Source: Micromonospora trifolii (GTDB lineage Bacteria > Actinomycetota > Actinomycetes > Mycobacteriales > Micromonosporaceae). Taken from it: a stretch of 64,000 nucleotides of DNA. The notes under the pieces are model-generated. The model ran no database searches. It saw only the letters and a program-made list of their open reading frames with translations, and had not been told where the DNA came from. The translations under genes were made by a program, and so were the position numbers. The stretch lies in NCBI RefSeq assembly GCF_022229005.1, contig NZ_JAKKFD010000022.1, positions 62,001-126,000 on the forward strand, read 5' to 3'. This document shows positions 1 through 8,315 of the stretch, one piece after another (the first letter of the stretch is position 1; the number at the start of each line of letters is the position of its first letter).

Positions 1-235
1 TCGCCCAGCTCAACCGCTTCTCGTCGACGAGCTTGTGCACCAGCATCCGATGTACGTACGCGTCGACGTTGTCGGCCCGGCTGACCCGGCGCCAGTTCAC
101 GTAGAGCGCCGTGACCGTCTGCTGCACCACGTCGTCGGCCAGATGGGCGTCACCGCACATCAGGAACGCGGTCCGATGCAGGCTCGGCAGTCGCGCGGAG
201 ACGTACTCCACGAACTCACCCTCGGCATCCACCAT
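1..235 (-). CDS. SigE-family RNA polymerase sigma factor, N-terminal part
   Basis: This is the first 78 codons of an ECF-type sigma factor whose C-terminus lies beyond the left edge. The ATG at 233-235 follows a strong Shine-Dalgarno (GGAGGAGGGAG) about 5-8 bases upstream. The visible residues match sigma region 2: the LHRTAFLMCGDAHLADD stretch followed by VVQQTVTALYVNWRRV, the usual helix that binds core RNA polymerase and the -10 element in the actinobacterial SigE family. Region 4, which reads the -35 element, is not in the window, so family membership rests on region 2 alone. No anti-sigma gene is visible on the side that can be seen. The downstream partner, if any, is outside the window. 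Confidence 0.85.
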   Translation of the reverse strand, partial: MVDAEGEFVEYVSARLPSLHRTAFLMCGDAHLADDVVQQTVTALYVNWRRVSRADNVDAYVHRMLVHKLVDEKRLSWA

Positions 236-319
236 CGAGGCTCCCTCCTCCGCAAGGTCGACGGGACCGGACGGCATTCAGGTTGCGTCCGCGTCGAAGA
301 ACGCTGGGAAGCCCTACTG

Positions 320-352
320 CGCGGCCGGGCCGGGGGGTCCCGCCCGGCCGCG
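320..352. terminator. GC-rich hairpin after the DUF6493 gene
   Basis: An 11-bp perfect stem (CGCGGCCGGGC with its complement) closes an 11-base loop between the sigma-factor start and the DUF6493 stop. There is no T-tract, as is common for actinobacterial intrinsic terminators. It probably ends the DUF6493 transcript. Confidence 0.55.
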
Positions 353-372
353 TCAGCGAACGGATCAGCGGG

Positions 373-2919
373 TCAGGCGGCCAGTGCGGTAGCGAGTCGG
401 CGAGCTTCGGTCGCCAACCGATTCGTGCCGCCACGGGCCACCACGTCCGCCAGCCCCAACACCTCGATGGGCACTCCGGTGGCCCTGGCTGTCTCGGCTC
501 CCAGGGCCAGCAGGTCGGGCGTGCCGCGAGGCGGGGTCGGTGCCGCCAGCATCGGTGGCAGCGCGGCGGCGAGCAACCGCCATACGCTCAGTCGGGCCCC
601 GGCGGCGATCGCGTCGCGCAGCGGTGTGACCACCCTGCTCAGCGTCACCTGGCCGTCAGCCGCCAGCGCGCCCAACTGAGCGCCAACGCCCGGAGGATCG
701 AGGTCACCCGCGGCCGCCAGCATCAGCAGGGCGTCCAGGGCGGCCACCCGGTCCACCTCGTGCCGGGCGCACAGACCGTAGGCCAGCGCCAGGTCGAGCG
801 CCGGGCCGCCCGCGCCGGCGCATTCGGCGAGTAGCGGTAGGATCGTTGCGCCATCCTGGAGGTCCTGCTGCGCCGCGCTGGCGAACTTGGGCAGCAGGTG
901 GGCGGCGACCAACCCCCGGTGCCCTGGCAGCAGCGCCGGCCACAGGTTGCTCGAGTCGCCCGGCCCTCGTCCGATGGGTTGCGCGCGGACGGTGAGTAGC
1001 CCGAGCGGGTCCGCCACGCCTTCGGGCGGGCTGGTGGTGACGAGGGTGCGCCGCACGGGCAGTTGGTCGTAGCCGTAGTCGTAGGTGTGCCTGCGCTCGC
1101 GCCGGTCGATCGTGACCACCTGGTGGACGGTTGCCGGTAGGGCGTCGCCGCGCAGCCAGCCGGCCAGGTCGTCGCCGGCGGAGGTGCCGAGCGCGGCGGC
1201 CCGGCTCGCCAGCGCCTCGTCCACGCCGACGGGCAGTCGCAGCAGGGCCTGGGTGAGATCCCATCGCCACACCGGGCGGTCACCGAGGGCGGCCAACCGT
1301 TCGTAGAGCGCTGTGGGGTCGAGGGCTCCGGTGGCGCAGGTCGGGGCGGCCAGCAGCCCGGGGTCGTCCCGCCCGTCCAGGCGCTGCCCGATCTCCGCGA
1401 GCCGGGCGCTGTAGATCAGCGTGAGGGCGGACTGGTGGGGCGGGTCGACGGCCGACCGGCCGCGGAACGGGCGCAACGGCCGGGACAGTAACTGGCTGAG
1501 GATGCTGGACCACTGGTCGCGGCGGCTGGCCGCCTCGGGCGGGGCGGCGGCGGCCAGCAGGACGCCGTTGAGTTGGACCGTCACGTTGAACTGGGACCAC
1601 ATGTGGTCCCAGGAACCCACCTGGCCCCGCCGCAGCACCGGCAGGAGGGCGGCTCCCACTCGGTCCCGTTCGGTGGTGGTCAACCGGACCAGCCCGTCGA
1701 GGACCCGCTCCAGGGTCGCCGCGGGCCAGCGCGGGGTGAGCAGCCCGAAGACCTCCTCGACCAGCTCGTCGACGTCGGTGATCGGCGGTGCGGCGAGCGC
1801 GGGCGACACCGGCGGGGGCAGCTCGTCGCCGGTCACCTTCACTGTGAGCGTGGCGACCGGTCGGTGGCCGTACCGCTGTGCCAACGCCGTCGCGCGGTCG
1901 CGCAGGTCGGCGGCCGGGTGCTCGGCGCCCGAGGCGAGGACCTCGGCGAAGTCGGCTGCCCGCTCGGGGTGCTGCCGGGCCAGTCGGTCCAGCCACGACA
2001 GTTGAGCCCGCACCAGCGCCTTCTCCGGCCGACCCAGCACGACCCGTGAGGTGTCCAGCAACGACTCGAACTCCACCTGCCCGCCGGCGTCGCGTAGCGC
2101 CCGCTGCGCGACGCCGGCCACCGGTCCGGGCCCGTCGGCCAGCAACCGCAGGTACCCGCTCGCCCGCGCGGCCACCTCGTCCGGGCCGGGTCGAAGCGCT
2201 TCGTGCAGCGCGAGGAACGGACGCAGCGCGCCCGGCCGGTCGCCGCGCAGCAGCCGGCCCAGCACCCCGTCCACCAGCATGGCCCGGTCGAGCCGCCCCT
2301 CCGTCGCCAGCGCTGCCAACGTCGCGGGCACCGCCCGCCCGCCGCCGCTGAACCCCAGGTCGACGCCGGCCCCGTCGACCTCGAACAGGCGCGGCAACAG
2401 CACGTCCAGGAACGGGTCGGCGCGTAGCCGGTCGACCAGCGGCGTCTGGCGCTGCTCGTCGGGCGACCGTTGCCACCACATCGACTGCGCCCAGCCGACG
2501 ACGAACGCGTCCCCGGTCGGCGGCGGCACCTTCTCGGCCAGCAGCAGCTCGGCGATGAAGTGCCAGCCGTCCCACGCTCGACTACGCGGCAGCCGCTCGG
2601 CCAGCCGGTACGCCAGGTCGGCCAGCCAGGGAACGCCCCGCTGTCGCGCTGCGGCGACCACCGGCTCGGGGTCGGCATCCGCCAACATGACCGACCGCCG
2701 ACCGAGCAGGGCCGCTGCCTTGGTCGCGGTGCTCAGCGTGCCCACGGCGGCCACCGCCAGCGCGGTCGCCGTGGCGCCCCACCACATGTCGTCCCGCCGA
2801 CGGACGTGCGCGGTCAGTTCGTCACCGAGCGCCCGTCGAGCCGGGTCGTCCAGGGTGTGCAGCATCGCCCCGACGCTCGTCACGTCACCACGGCCCAGTG
2901 CCCTGAAGAAGTCCGTCAC
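373..2919 (-). CDS. DUF6493 family protein
   Basis: This encodes a large (848 aa) alpha-helical protein of the DUF6493 type, which in actinomycetes commonly follows a SWIM zinc-finger gene, as here. The GTG start at 2919 overlaps the stop of that SWIM gene in a GTGA arrangement (4 bases), which marks translational coupling; the longer open frame reaching 3063 lies inside the SWIM gene and is not the start. The sequence is full of leucine/alanine/arginine-rich helices and repeated short hairpin-like segments, suggesting a HEAT-like solenoid, but no catalytic motif is visible. The molecular role is unknown. A hairpin at 320-352 follows its stop. Confidence 0.8.
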   Translation of the reverse strand: MTDFFRALGRGDVTSVGAMLHTLDDPARRALGDELTAHVRRRDDMWWGATATALAVAAVGTLSTATKAAALLGRRSVMLADADPEPVVAAARQRGVPWLADLAYRLAERLPRSRAWDGWHFIAELLLAEKVPPPTGDAFVVGWAQSMWWQRSPDEQRQTPLVDRLRADPFLDVLLPRLFEVDGAGVDLGFSGGGRAVPATLAALATEGRLDRAMLVDGVLGRLLRGDRPGALRPFLALHEALRPGPDEVAARASGYLRLLADGPGPVAGVAQRALRDAGGQVEFESLLDTSRVVLGRPEKALVRAQLSWLDRLARQHPERAADFAEVLASGAEHPAADLRDRATALAQRYGHRPVATLTVKVTGDELPPPVSPALAAPPITDVDELVEEVFGLLTPRWPAATLERVLDGLVRLTTTERDRVGAALLPVLRRGQVGSWDHMWSQFNVTVQLNGVLLAAAAPPEAASRRDQWSSILSQLLSRPLRPFRGRSAVDPPHQSALTLIYSARLAEIGQRLDGRDDPGLLAAPTCATGALDPTALYERLAALGDRPVWRWDLTQALLRLPVGVDEALASRAAALGTSAGDDLAGWLRGDALPATVHQVVTIDRRERRHTYDYGYDQLPVRRTLVTTSPPEGVADPLGLLTVRAQPIGRGPGDSSNLWPALLPGHRGLVAAHLLPKFASAAQQDLQDGATILPLLAECAGAGGPALDLALAYGLCARHEVDRVAALDALLMLAAAGDLDPPGVGAQLGALAADGQVTLSRVVTPLRDAIAAGARLSVWRLLAAALPPMLAAPTPPRGTPDLLALGAETARATGVPIEVLGLADVVARGGTNRLATEARRLATALAA

Positions 2920-4247
2920 ACAGTCACCTCCGCGAGCATGGACACCGCGAGGGCATGCTTGCACGGGCCGCGCTGCCCCCGGTACTTCGCCCACCACCGA
3001 CAGGTGCAGGTGAGGTTCCCGTCGGGGAGCCGGCGAACGCGGTACTCGTCGTCGTCGCTGCATACCGTGGCGTGATCGCCGTCGCGGCGGACCGCGCCCT
3101 GCTCGACCAGCGTGCGCGCGCCGACCAGCCGGGGGTTGTCCCGTTCCGCCCGGCCGGCGTCGTGCGGCATGACCCGGTGGAAGTATCCGGCGTCGGCGAC
3201 GTCGTAGCCGACCCGTCCGGCGGTGCCGAGCTGGGCCAGGGCCGCGCGGACCCGGTCGTCGGACAGGCCGGTCGCGTCGGCCAGCGCGGCGACGTCGATG
3301 GTCGGGTCCCAGGAGAGCAGGGCGCCGACCAGTTCCGCGTCGTCGATCACCTCGTCACCGGCGAGGGCGAGCAACGCGGCGCCCTCGCCGGAGAAGCCCC
3401 GGTACGGCTCGGGTGAGAGGGTCAGCGACAGCCGCAGCGACCCGGTGTCCAGTTCCCAGGTGCTCGGCACTGCCGGGGAGCCGGCGCGCACCGCCGGCCC
3501 GTACACCCGCAGGGTGCGGGCGTGCCGGAGCAGCCCGCGCAGCGCCGCGAGCCGGCCCGCGCCGGCCAGGCAGACCGCCCCCGGCGTCGGGCGCGAGGTG
3601 AGTCGGAGGGTACGACCGGCCGGCACCGCCCACAGCACCGAGCGGTCGCTGCTCCCGGGTAGCCGGCGCAGGAACGCCGTGGCCTCGGCGGCGGGCACCT
3701 CGGCGCGGGGCTCGAACCCGGCGGTGAGCACGTGCACCTCGGCGAAACCGCGCATCCAACGCCCCGGCAGCGGGACCTTCCGCTCCACCACAGCGCCCTC
3801 CATGGTGGAGACGGTGAGGTCGTCCGGGCCGACGGCCAGGTGCAGTGGCTCGATCCCACCCACCCGGGCCAGGGCTTCGCGCAGCGGTGGGTTGACGTCG
3901 ACGTTTGTGGTGCCGTGCCCGGCGATCTCACCGTCGAAGCCGGCCGGGACCACGTCCATCCGGGCGTACACCCCGCAACAGCCGGAGAAGGACTCGAAGC
4001 GCAGCCGCTCCCGGCTGCCGGTCACCACCGGATCGAGGCTCGCCGGGCTGACCGGCTGGTGGTAACGGGTGCGGGCCACCTCGGCCACGGCCAGCAGCCC
4101 GGCCGCCGCGGCCGCCGGGGTGGTGAGAAACCCGGAGAAGAAGCGCGGATTGGCCGCCGGGCCGCCGCTGGTCTGGAGGTCGAGACCGGCGGCACGCAGA
4201 GTGGACGGCTGGAGATATCGGTACGTCTGGACGGCGTTCACGGGCAC
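2916..4247 (-). CDS. SWIM zinc finger family protein
   Basis: The 443-residue product ends in a clear SWIM zinc finger, with the CxCx12CxH ligands at about Cys414, Cys416, Cys429 and His431. SWIM domains bind zinc and act in DNA or protein interaction; the long N-terminal part has no motif I recognise. The gene is read as GTG at 4247; a second GTG at 4241 is possible. Its stop overlaps the start of the DUF6493 gene by four bases, so the two are made together and likely act together. The aminotransferase gene upstream on the same strand ends only 34 bases away, so all three could share a transcript, though the aminotransferase is probably unrelated in function. Confidence 0.85.
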   Translation of the reverse strand: MPVNAVQTYRYLQPSTLRAAGLDLQTSGGPAANPRFFSGFLTTPAAAAAGLLAVAEVARTRYHQPVSPASLDPVVTGSRERLRFESFSGCCGVYARMDVVPAGFDGEIAGHGTTNVDVNPPLREALARVGGIEPLHLAVGPDDLTVSTMEGAVVERKVPLPGRWMRGFAEVHVLTAGFEPRAEVPAAEATAFLRRLPGSSDRSVLWAVPAGRTLRLTSRPTPGAVCLAGAGRLAALRGLLRHARTLRVYGPAVRAGSPAVPSTWELDTGSLRLSLTLSPEPYRGFSGEGAALLALAGDEVIDDAELVGALLSWDPTIDVAALADATGLSDDRVRAALAQLGTAGRVGYDVADAGYFHRVMPHDAGRAERDNPRLVGARTLVEQGAVRRDGDHATVCSDDDEYRVRRLPDGNLTCTCRWWAKYRGQRGPCKHALAVSMLAEVTV

Positions 4248-4281
4248 ACCGTAGAGCCACCGACCGACACCCGTGCCGGTC

Positions 4282-5460
4282 TCAGCCGACGGCGCTGGTC
4301 ATCCGGCGTACCGCCTCGGTGATGATCTCCGGCGCGGTGGCCAGGTTCAATCGGACGTGCCCGACGCCGCCGGTGCCGAACGCCAGGCCGGAGTTGGCCG
4401 CTACCCGGCCACGGTCGAGGAACACTGTGGCCGGGTCGTCGCCGAGGCCCAGGGCGCGGCAGTCCAGCCAGGCCAGATAGGTGGCCTGACCAGGTTGGTA
4501 GCGGATGGCCGGCAGGTGCTCGGCGAGCAGCGCGGCAAGGAGCCGACGATTGTCGTCCAGGCCGGTCAACACCGCGTCGAGCCACTCGCCGCCGTCGCGG
4601 AAGGCAGCGGTGTGGGCGATCACGCCGAGGTGGCTGGTGCTGACGCTGACCCCGAACGGGACGCGGGCGAGGTCCTCGGCCGCCGCCGGGCCGGCGACGA
4701 GGAGCCCACCGCGCAGGCCGGCCAGGTTCCACCCCTTGGAGGCGGACATCAGCGACAGGCCGTTCTCCGCGCCGGGCACCGAGAGGTACGGCACGAAGCG
4801 CGCTTCCGCAGCCACCACCGGAGCGTGGATCTCGTCGGCGACCACCCGCACCCCGTGCCGCTGGGCCAGACCGGCGACGGCTGTCAGCTCGGCGGCGCTG
4901 TGCACGACGCCGGTCGGGTTGTGCGGGTTGCAGAGCAGGTACGCCGCCGGCCGACCGCCGGCGCGCACCCGCCGGAACGCATCCTCCAGCGTGCCGAGGT
5001 CGATCCGCAGGTCCTCGCCGAGCGGCGCCTCCACGATCCTGCGGTCGGCGTGCGCCACGGACTCGTAGAACGGCGGGTAGACCGGGCAGTTGACGATCAC
5101 CGCGTCCCCCGGTCCGGTGACCAGTCGCAGCGCCTCGACGACGCCGTGCATGACGTCGGGAACCAGCGCGGTGCGCTCGACGGCCAGCCCGTCCCAACCC
5201 CACCGCCGCGCGGCGAACTCGGCCACTGCCCGCGGGTACGCCGTGCCGGCGGTGTAGCCGGTGTCGCCGCGCGCGACGGCGTCGGTGATCGCCCGTGCGA
5301 CCGGCTCGGCAAGCGGCACGTCCATTTCGGCCACCCAGAGCGGCAGCACGTCGTCGGGGTACTCCCGCCACTTGAGGCTCGTCCGCTGCCGGAGCTGGTC
5401 GATCGTGAGCTGACGGAGGGGATTGACGGCGGTTGGGGCACCACTGAGCAGGCCAGTCAT
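4282..5460 (-). CDS. MalY/PatB family PLP-dependent aminotransferase (cystathionine beta-lyase type)
   Basis: This is a fold-type I PLP enzyme of 392 residues, full length for the MalY/PatB group. Members carry out beta C-S lyase reactions (cystathionine to homocysteine, pyruvate and ammonia) and some act as aminotransferases or regulators. The diagnostic residues are present: the PLP-binding lysine in [14 protein letters not shown] (Lys242), the Asp of VADEIHAP (Asp209) that contacts the pyridine nitrogen, the CNPHNPTG motif near residue 181, and the N-terminal LPLWVAEMD block. It is divergent from the SMP-30 gene with a 283-base gap that should hold both promoters. Substrate cannot be set from sequence alone. 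Confidence 0.88.
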   Translation of the reverse strand: MTGLLSGAPTAVNPLRQLTIDQLRQRTSLKWREYPDDVLPLWVAEMDVPLAEPVARAITDAVARGDTGYTAGTAYPRAVAEFAARRWGWDGLAVERTALVPDVMHGVVEALRLVTGPGDAVIVNCPVYPPFYESVAHADRRIVEAPLGEDLRIDLGTLEDAFRRVRAGGRPAAYLLCNPHNPTGVVHSAAELTAVAGLAQRHGVRVVADEIHAPVVAAEARFVPYLSVPGAENGLSLMSASKGWNLAGLRGGLLVAGPAAAEDLARVPFGVSVSTSHLGVIAHTAAFRDGGEWLDAVLTGLDDNRRLLAALLAEHLPAIRYQPGQATYLAWLDCRALGLGDDPATVFLDRGRVAANSGLAFGTGGVGHVRLNLATAPEIITEAVRRMTSAVG

Positions 5461-5743
5461 GACCCGAGCCTATTCCCCGCGTCCGCCCCGGCGACCCGGG
5501 CCCACCGTTGATATGTCCACTGTGGTCGTACCGGAAGGATTTCCCGACGCTCTTTGGCATTGACCAGCGTCTTTTCGTTCGGGCCTCGCACCGTTTCGGA
5601 TTCGACGGCGAAAGATTGCTGCGGGTCACTGGTTCATAACCTAGGCTCCGGAATGTCCACATCGACGGCCCGCCCTCACGCCGTGCCAGCCACCGACCTC
5701 GCACGCCGGCCATCGCAACCCTCGACGCCGATAGGAGTATTCG

Positions 5744-6790
5744 ATGACCTGGCGTCCCACCATTGCCGCACTGGCCGGCCTGTGCCTGGCGGTCAGCGCC
5801 ACCCCGTTGCCCGCCGGTGCTGCCGCCTACGCTGCGCATGTCAGCGCTCATGCCGCGCTGGCCGGTCCGCCCGGCGCACCGCCCGGGGTCTGCCCGACAG
5901 GGGCCAGTTACGGCTCACCGCTGCCGGCCAGCACTGTGACGGCCCCGCGAATCCAGGGCGGGTTCACCTTCCTCGAAGGGCCGGTCTGGGTCGCCGACGG
6001 CGGTTACCTGCTGCTGTCCGACATGACCGCCGGCACCGGGCCGTACAACGTCCAGCCGTCGACGATCCGCCGGTTCACGCCGCCGGCGACCTTCGACACG
6101 TTCATCGCCAACGGCGGCAGCAACGGCCTGGCACTCAGCGCCGACGGCCAGCAGCTCGTCGCGGCCACCCACGACCAGCGCAGCGTGTCCGCGTACCGGC
6201 TGAGCGACCGGGCCCGCAGCCCCGTAGCGGCGAACTACCAGGGCAGGGCGTTCAATTCGCCGAACGACGTCGCGGTCCGATCCGACGGCGTCGTCTACTT
6301 CACCGACCCCAACTTCCAGCGCGGCAACCGCCCGGACCAGATGAGCGGGCGTACCAGCGTCTTCCGCGTCTCCAACGGGCAGGTGTCGCTCGTCGACGAC
6401 CGGTTGCGCCAGCCCAACGGCATCTCGCTCTCGCCGGACGGGTCCGCGCTGTACGTGGGCGCCTACTCCGAGAACAAGATCTACAAGTACGCGGTCCAGC
6501 CCGACGGCAGCATCGGCGCCCGCAGCGTCTTCGTGAACTACATCGGCGGCCCGGACGGCGGCACGATCGACTGCGCCGGCAACGTGTACTGGACCTCGGG
6601 CGGGGACTCCCTGGTCCACGTCTACTCCCCCACGGGCAACCAGCTCGGCACGATCCGGTCCGGCGGCTCCGGCACGACAAATGTGGCGTTCGGCGGCCCC
6701 GACCGGCAGACCCTCTTTGTCACGTCGGGTCGGTGGGGCGACTCCGGGCTCTACAGCGTGCGGCTCAACGTCCCCGGATACCCGTACTGA
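5744..6790 (+). CDS. secreted SMP-30/gluconolactonase/LRE family protein
   Basis: The 348-residue product starts with a Sec-type signal peptide (hydrophobic run ALAGLCLAVSATPLPAGAAA, cleavage likely near residue 27). The mature part is a six-bladed beta-propeller of the SMP-30 family, with the FLEGPVW, FNSPNDVAVRSDGVVYFTDPN and RQPNGISLSPDG blade motifs that carry the metal-binding Glu, Asn and Asp. Family members hydrolyse lactones or esters using a divalent metal; here the location is extracellular. The ATG at 5744 follows TAGGAGT. The gene stands alone and a 12-bp hairpin lies downstream. Confidence 0.85.
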   Translation: MTWRPTIAALAGLCLAVSATPLPAGAAAYAAHVSAHAALAGPPGAPPGVCPTGASYGSPLPASTVTAPRIQGGFTFLEGPVWVADGGYLLLSDMTAGTGPYNVQPSTIRRFTPPATFDTFIANGGSNGLALSADGQQLVAATHDQRSVSAYRLSDRARSPVAANYQGRAFNSPNDVAVRSDGVVYFTDPNFQRGNRPDQMSGRTSVFRVSNGQVSLVDDRLRQPNGISLSPDGSALYVGAYSENKIYKYAVQPDGSIGARSVFVNYIGGPDGGTIDCAGNVYWTSGGDSLVHVYSPTGNQLGTIRSGGSGTTNVAFGGPDRQTLFVTSGRWGDSGLYSVRLNVPGYPY

Positions 6791-6865
6791 CCACGGCACC
6801 TCGGACAGGGACCTGAGACACCGTACGTTCCGGCCCCGCGTCCCGCGACCTTCGTAGGCCCAGCA

Positions 6866-6906
6866 GAGCGGTGAGTGAAAGGGCTCAGCCTGGCCACTCA
6901 CCGCTC
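6866..6906. terminator. 12-bp stem hairpin in the gap before the lanthipeptide cluster
   Basis: GAGCGGTGAGTG and its exact complement (6866-6877 and 6895-6906) enclose a 17-base loop 76 bases after the SMP-30 stop. It has no T-tract and probably terminates that transcript. The remainder of the 6791-7094 gap holds no open frame I can support; it must contain the promoter of the first precursor gene, but I see no convincing -35/-10 pair. Confidence 0.6.
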
Positions 6907-7094
6907 GGGGCAGCCGGCGCGGCCGCTCCTCCCTCGGCGGTCGCGTCGGATGGTGACCGCTCAGTCGGGTCGCCGGCCTTCGCAGAATCAGGCGCAGAAG
7001 CTGGTCAACCGCCGATAAACCGTGGCTCTACCACCTCGTCCGACCATGGCTGGAGACCGAGCGACCTGTCTCGGCCAAGGGATGGAGACGAGCG

Positions 7095-7307
7095 ATGAAT
7101 CGTGTGGCGGTACGTGCCTGGACAGACCCGGTCTACCGATCCGGGCTCAGCGACGCCGAACGCGCCGACCTACCTGACAACCCGGCGGGCCTGATCGAGC
7201 CGTCCGACGAGGACGCCTTCGGTGCCGGGGCAGCCGCCACCCTGGGCCTCTTCAGCTTCGGCTGCTGCATGGGCTGGACCCTGCTCCCGGACTGGTTCTG
7301 CTCCTGA
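7095..7307 (+). CDS. mersacidin/lichenicidin-type class II lanthipeptide precursor (lanA1)
   Basis: This 70-residue peptide has the leader typical of the mersacidin-like family: RAWTDPVYR near the N-terminus, then LPDNPAG and an acidic stretch ending in small residues (DAFGAGAA). The core is roughly residues 48-70; it contains three Cys (a GCC pair and FCS near the end) and four Ser/Thr, enough for two or three thioether rings. Exact cleavage, after a GA or AA step, cannot be set. The ATG at 7095 follows GGAGACGAG. The leader is related to those of the precursors at 14429 and 14692 but the core is different and shorter. It is followed by a hairpin and a luciferase-like oxidoreductase gene. 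No LanM lies next to it, so one of the two LanM enzymes further right must process it. Confidence 0.85.
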   Translation: MNRVAVRAWTDPVYRSGLSDAERADLPDNPAGLIEPSDEDAFGAGAAATLGLFSFGCCMGWTLLPDWFCS

Positions 7308-7325
7308 TCTGTCGCTGCCAGGACC

Positions 7326-7359
7326 GTCGTCATTACCCGACGTCGACCGCAATGACGAC
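7326..7359 (+). terminator. hairpin between lanA1 and the oxidoreductase gene
   Basis: A 9-bp perfect stem (GTCGTCATT / AATGACGAC) with a 16-base loop that itself contains a CGACGTCG palindrome. It lies 18 bases after the lanA1 stop and 20 bases before the next start. It could act as a partial terminator or a stabilising 3' end that lets the precursor message outnumber the downstream gene. Confidence 0.5.
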
Positions 7360-7379
7360 ATTCGAGAGAGGGAGCGACA

Positions 7380-8309
7380 ATGGGCACCTATTCGCTGCTA
7401 CTGCCATTCATGCCACAACGGCCGAAGCAGTTGGTGCCGTTCGCGGCGCTCGTGCAGCGGACGGCAGCGCAGCGGCTCTGGCAGGGACAGAGCCTGACCA
7501 TAGAACCGCACCAGGGCTTCGCGTACGCGGCCGGCGCTGGCTTCCCGGTGCCGGCCGGGATCGGCGTCTCGCTCATGGCGCTGCGCCACCCGTACGAGGC
7601 GGCGATGGCGGCACGATCGCTCGCGCTGGTGACAGGCCAGTCGGTGGTGGCGGGGTTCGGGCCTGGATCCGGCTCGTTCCAGCAAGCCATGCTCGGCGCG
7701 GCGTATGCCAGCCCGTTGACCGCCGCTCGTGACTACGTCACAGCCGTCCGACTGGCGCTGGGTAGCGGGCTCGTGCAGATGGCCGGCGTCTCATCACCGG
7801 CTGTGGAGGTCGGGCTTGGGGTATTACGACCCGGCATGGCGCGGCTGGCGGGGGAGGTGGCCGACGTGGCAATCACCTGGCTGACTCCTGCGGCGTACCT
7901 GCGGCAGGTCATCATGCCCGCGCTTCACGAAGGAGCGGTCCTGGCGGGCCGCCCAATGCCGCGCGTCACCGCCATTGTTCCGATGGCGCTGGCCGCCGCC
8001 GACCGGGAACCGGCGGAGTTGCTTCTGGCCGGCAGCCGCGCGCACCTACAGGCTCCGCACTATCTGGACATGTTGCGCCGGGCTGGCGCCGCCTTCGCGA
8101 CGGGAGACAGTCCCGAGGTCGTCGCGAAGGCGGCCCTTGCCTGCGGCGCGTTCCTCAGCGGAACACCTGAGGATCTCTGCGCCCTGATCGCCGACTACCA
8201 CGACGTCGGCGTGGACGAGGTGGTCATCAGCGTGACCGGAGTCTGCGTCCAGTACGGCATCAGGGCCGGGCTGACCGAGTTGACGGCAATCATCAGGGCA
8301 CTCGGGTGA
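7380..8309 (+). CDS. LLM-class F420/flavin-dependent oxidoreductase in the lanthipeptide cluster
   Basis: The 309-residue product has the luciferase-like monooxygenase (LLM) TIM-barrel pattern: an N-terminal MGTYSLLLPFMPQR strand, a VVAGFGPGSG phosphate-binding loop, and a C-terminal SGTPEDLCALIADYHDVGVDE segment. This family uses F420H2 or FMN. F420H2-dependent reductases (called LanJC, first shown with lexapeptide, as I recall) reduce dehydroalanine to D-alanine in some lanthipeptides; I propose this role from position only. The gene begins 72 bases after lanA1 on the same strand, behind a GGGAG ribosome site, and ends facing the LanT gene 6 bases away. It could instead oxidise or hydroxylate a core residue. 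Confidence 0.8.
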   Translation: MGTYSLLLPFMPQRPKQLVPFAALVQRTAAQRLWQGQSLTIEPHQGFAYAAGAGFPVPAGIGVSLMALRHPYEAAMAARSLALVTGQSVVAGFGPGSGSFQQAMLGAAYASPLTAARDYVTAVRLALGSGLVQMAGVSSPAVEVGLGVLRPGMARLAGEVADVAITWLTPAAYLRQVIMPALHEGAVLAGRPMPRVTAIVPMALAAADREPAELLLAGSRAHLQAPHYLDMLRRAGAAFATGDSPEVVAKAALACGAFLSGTPEDLCALIADYHDVGVDEVVISVTGVCVQYGIRAGLTELTAIIRALG

Positions 8310-8315
8310 GTTCGT

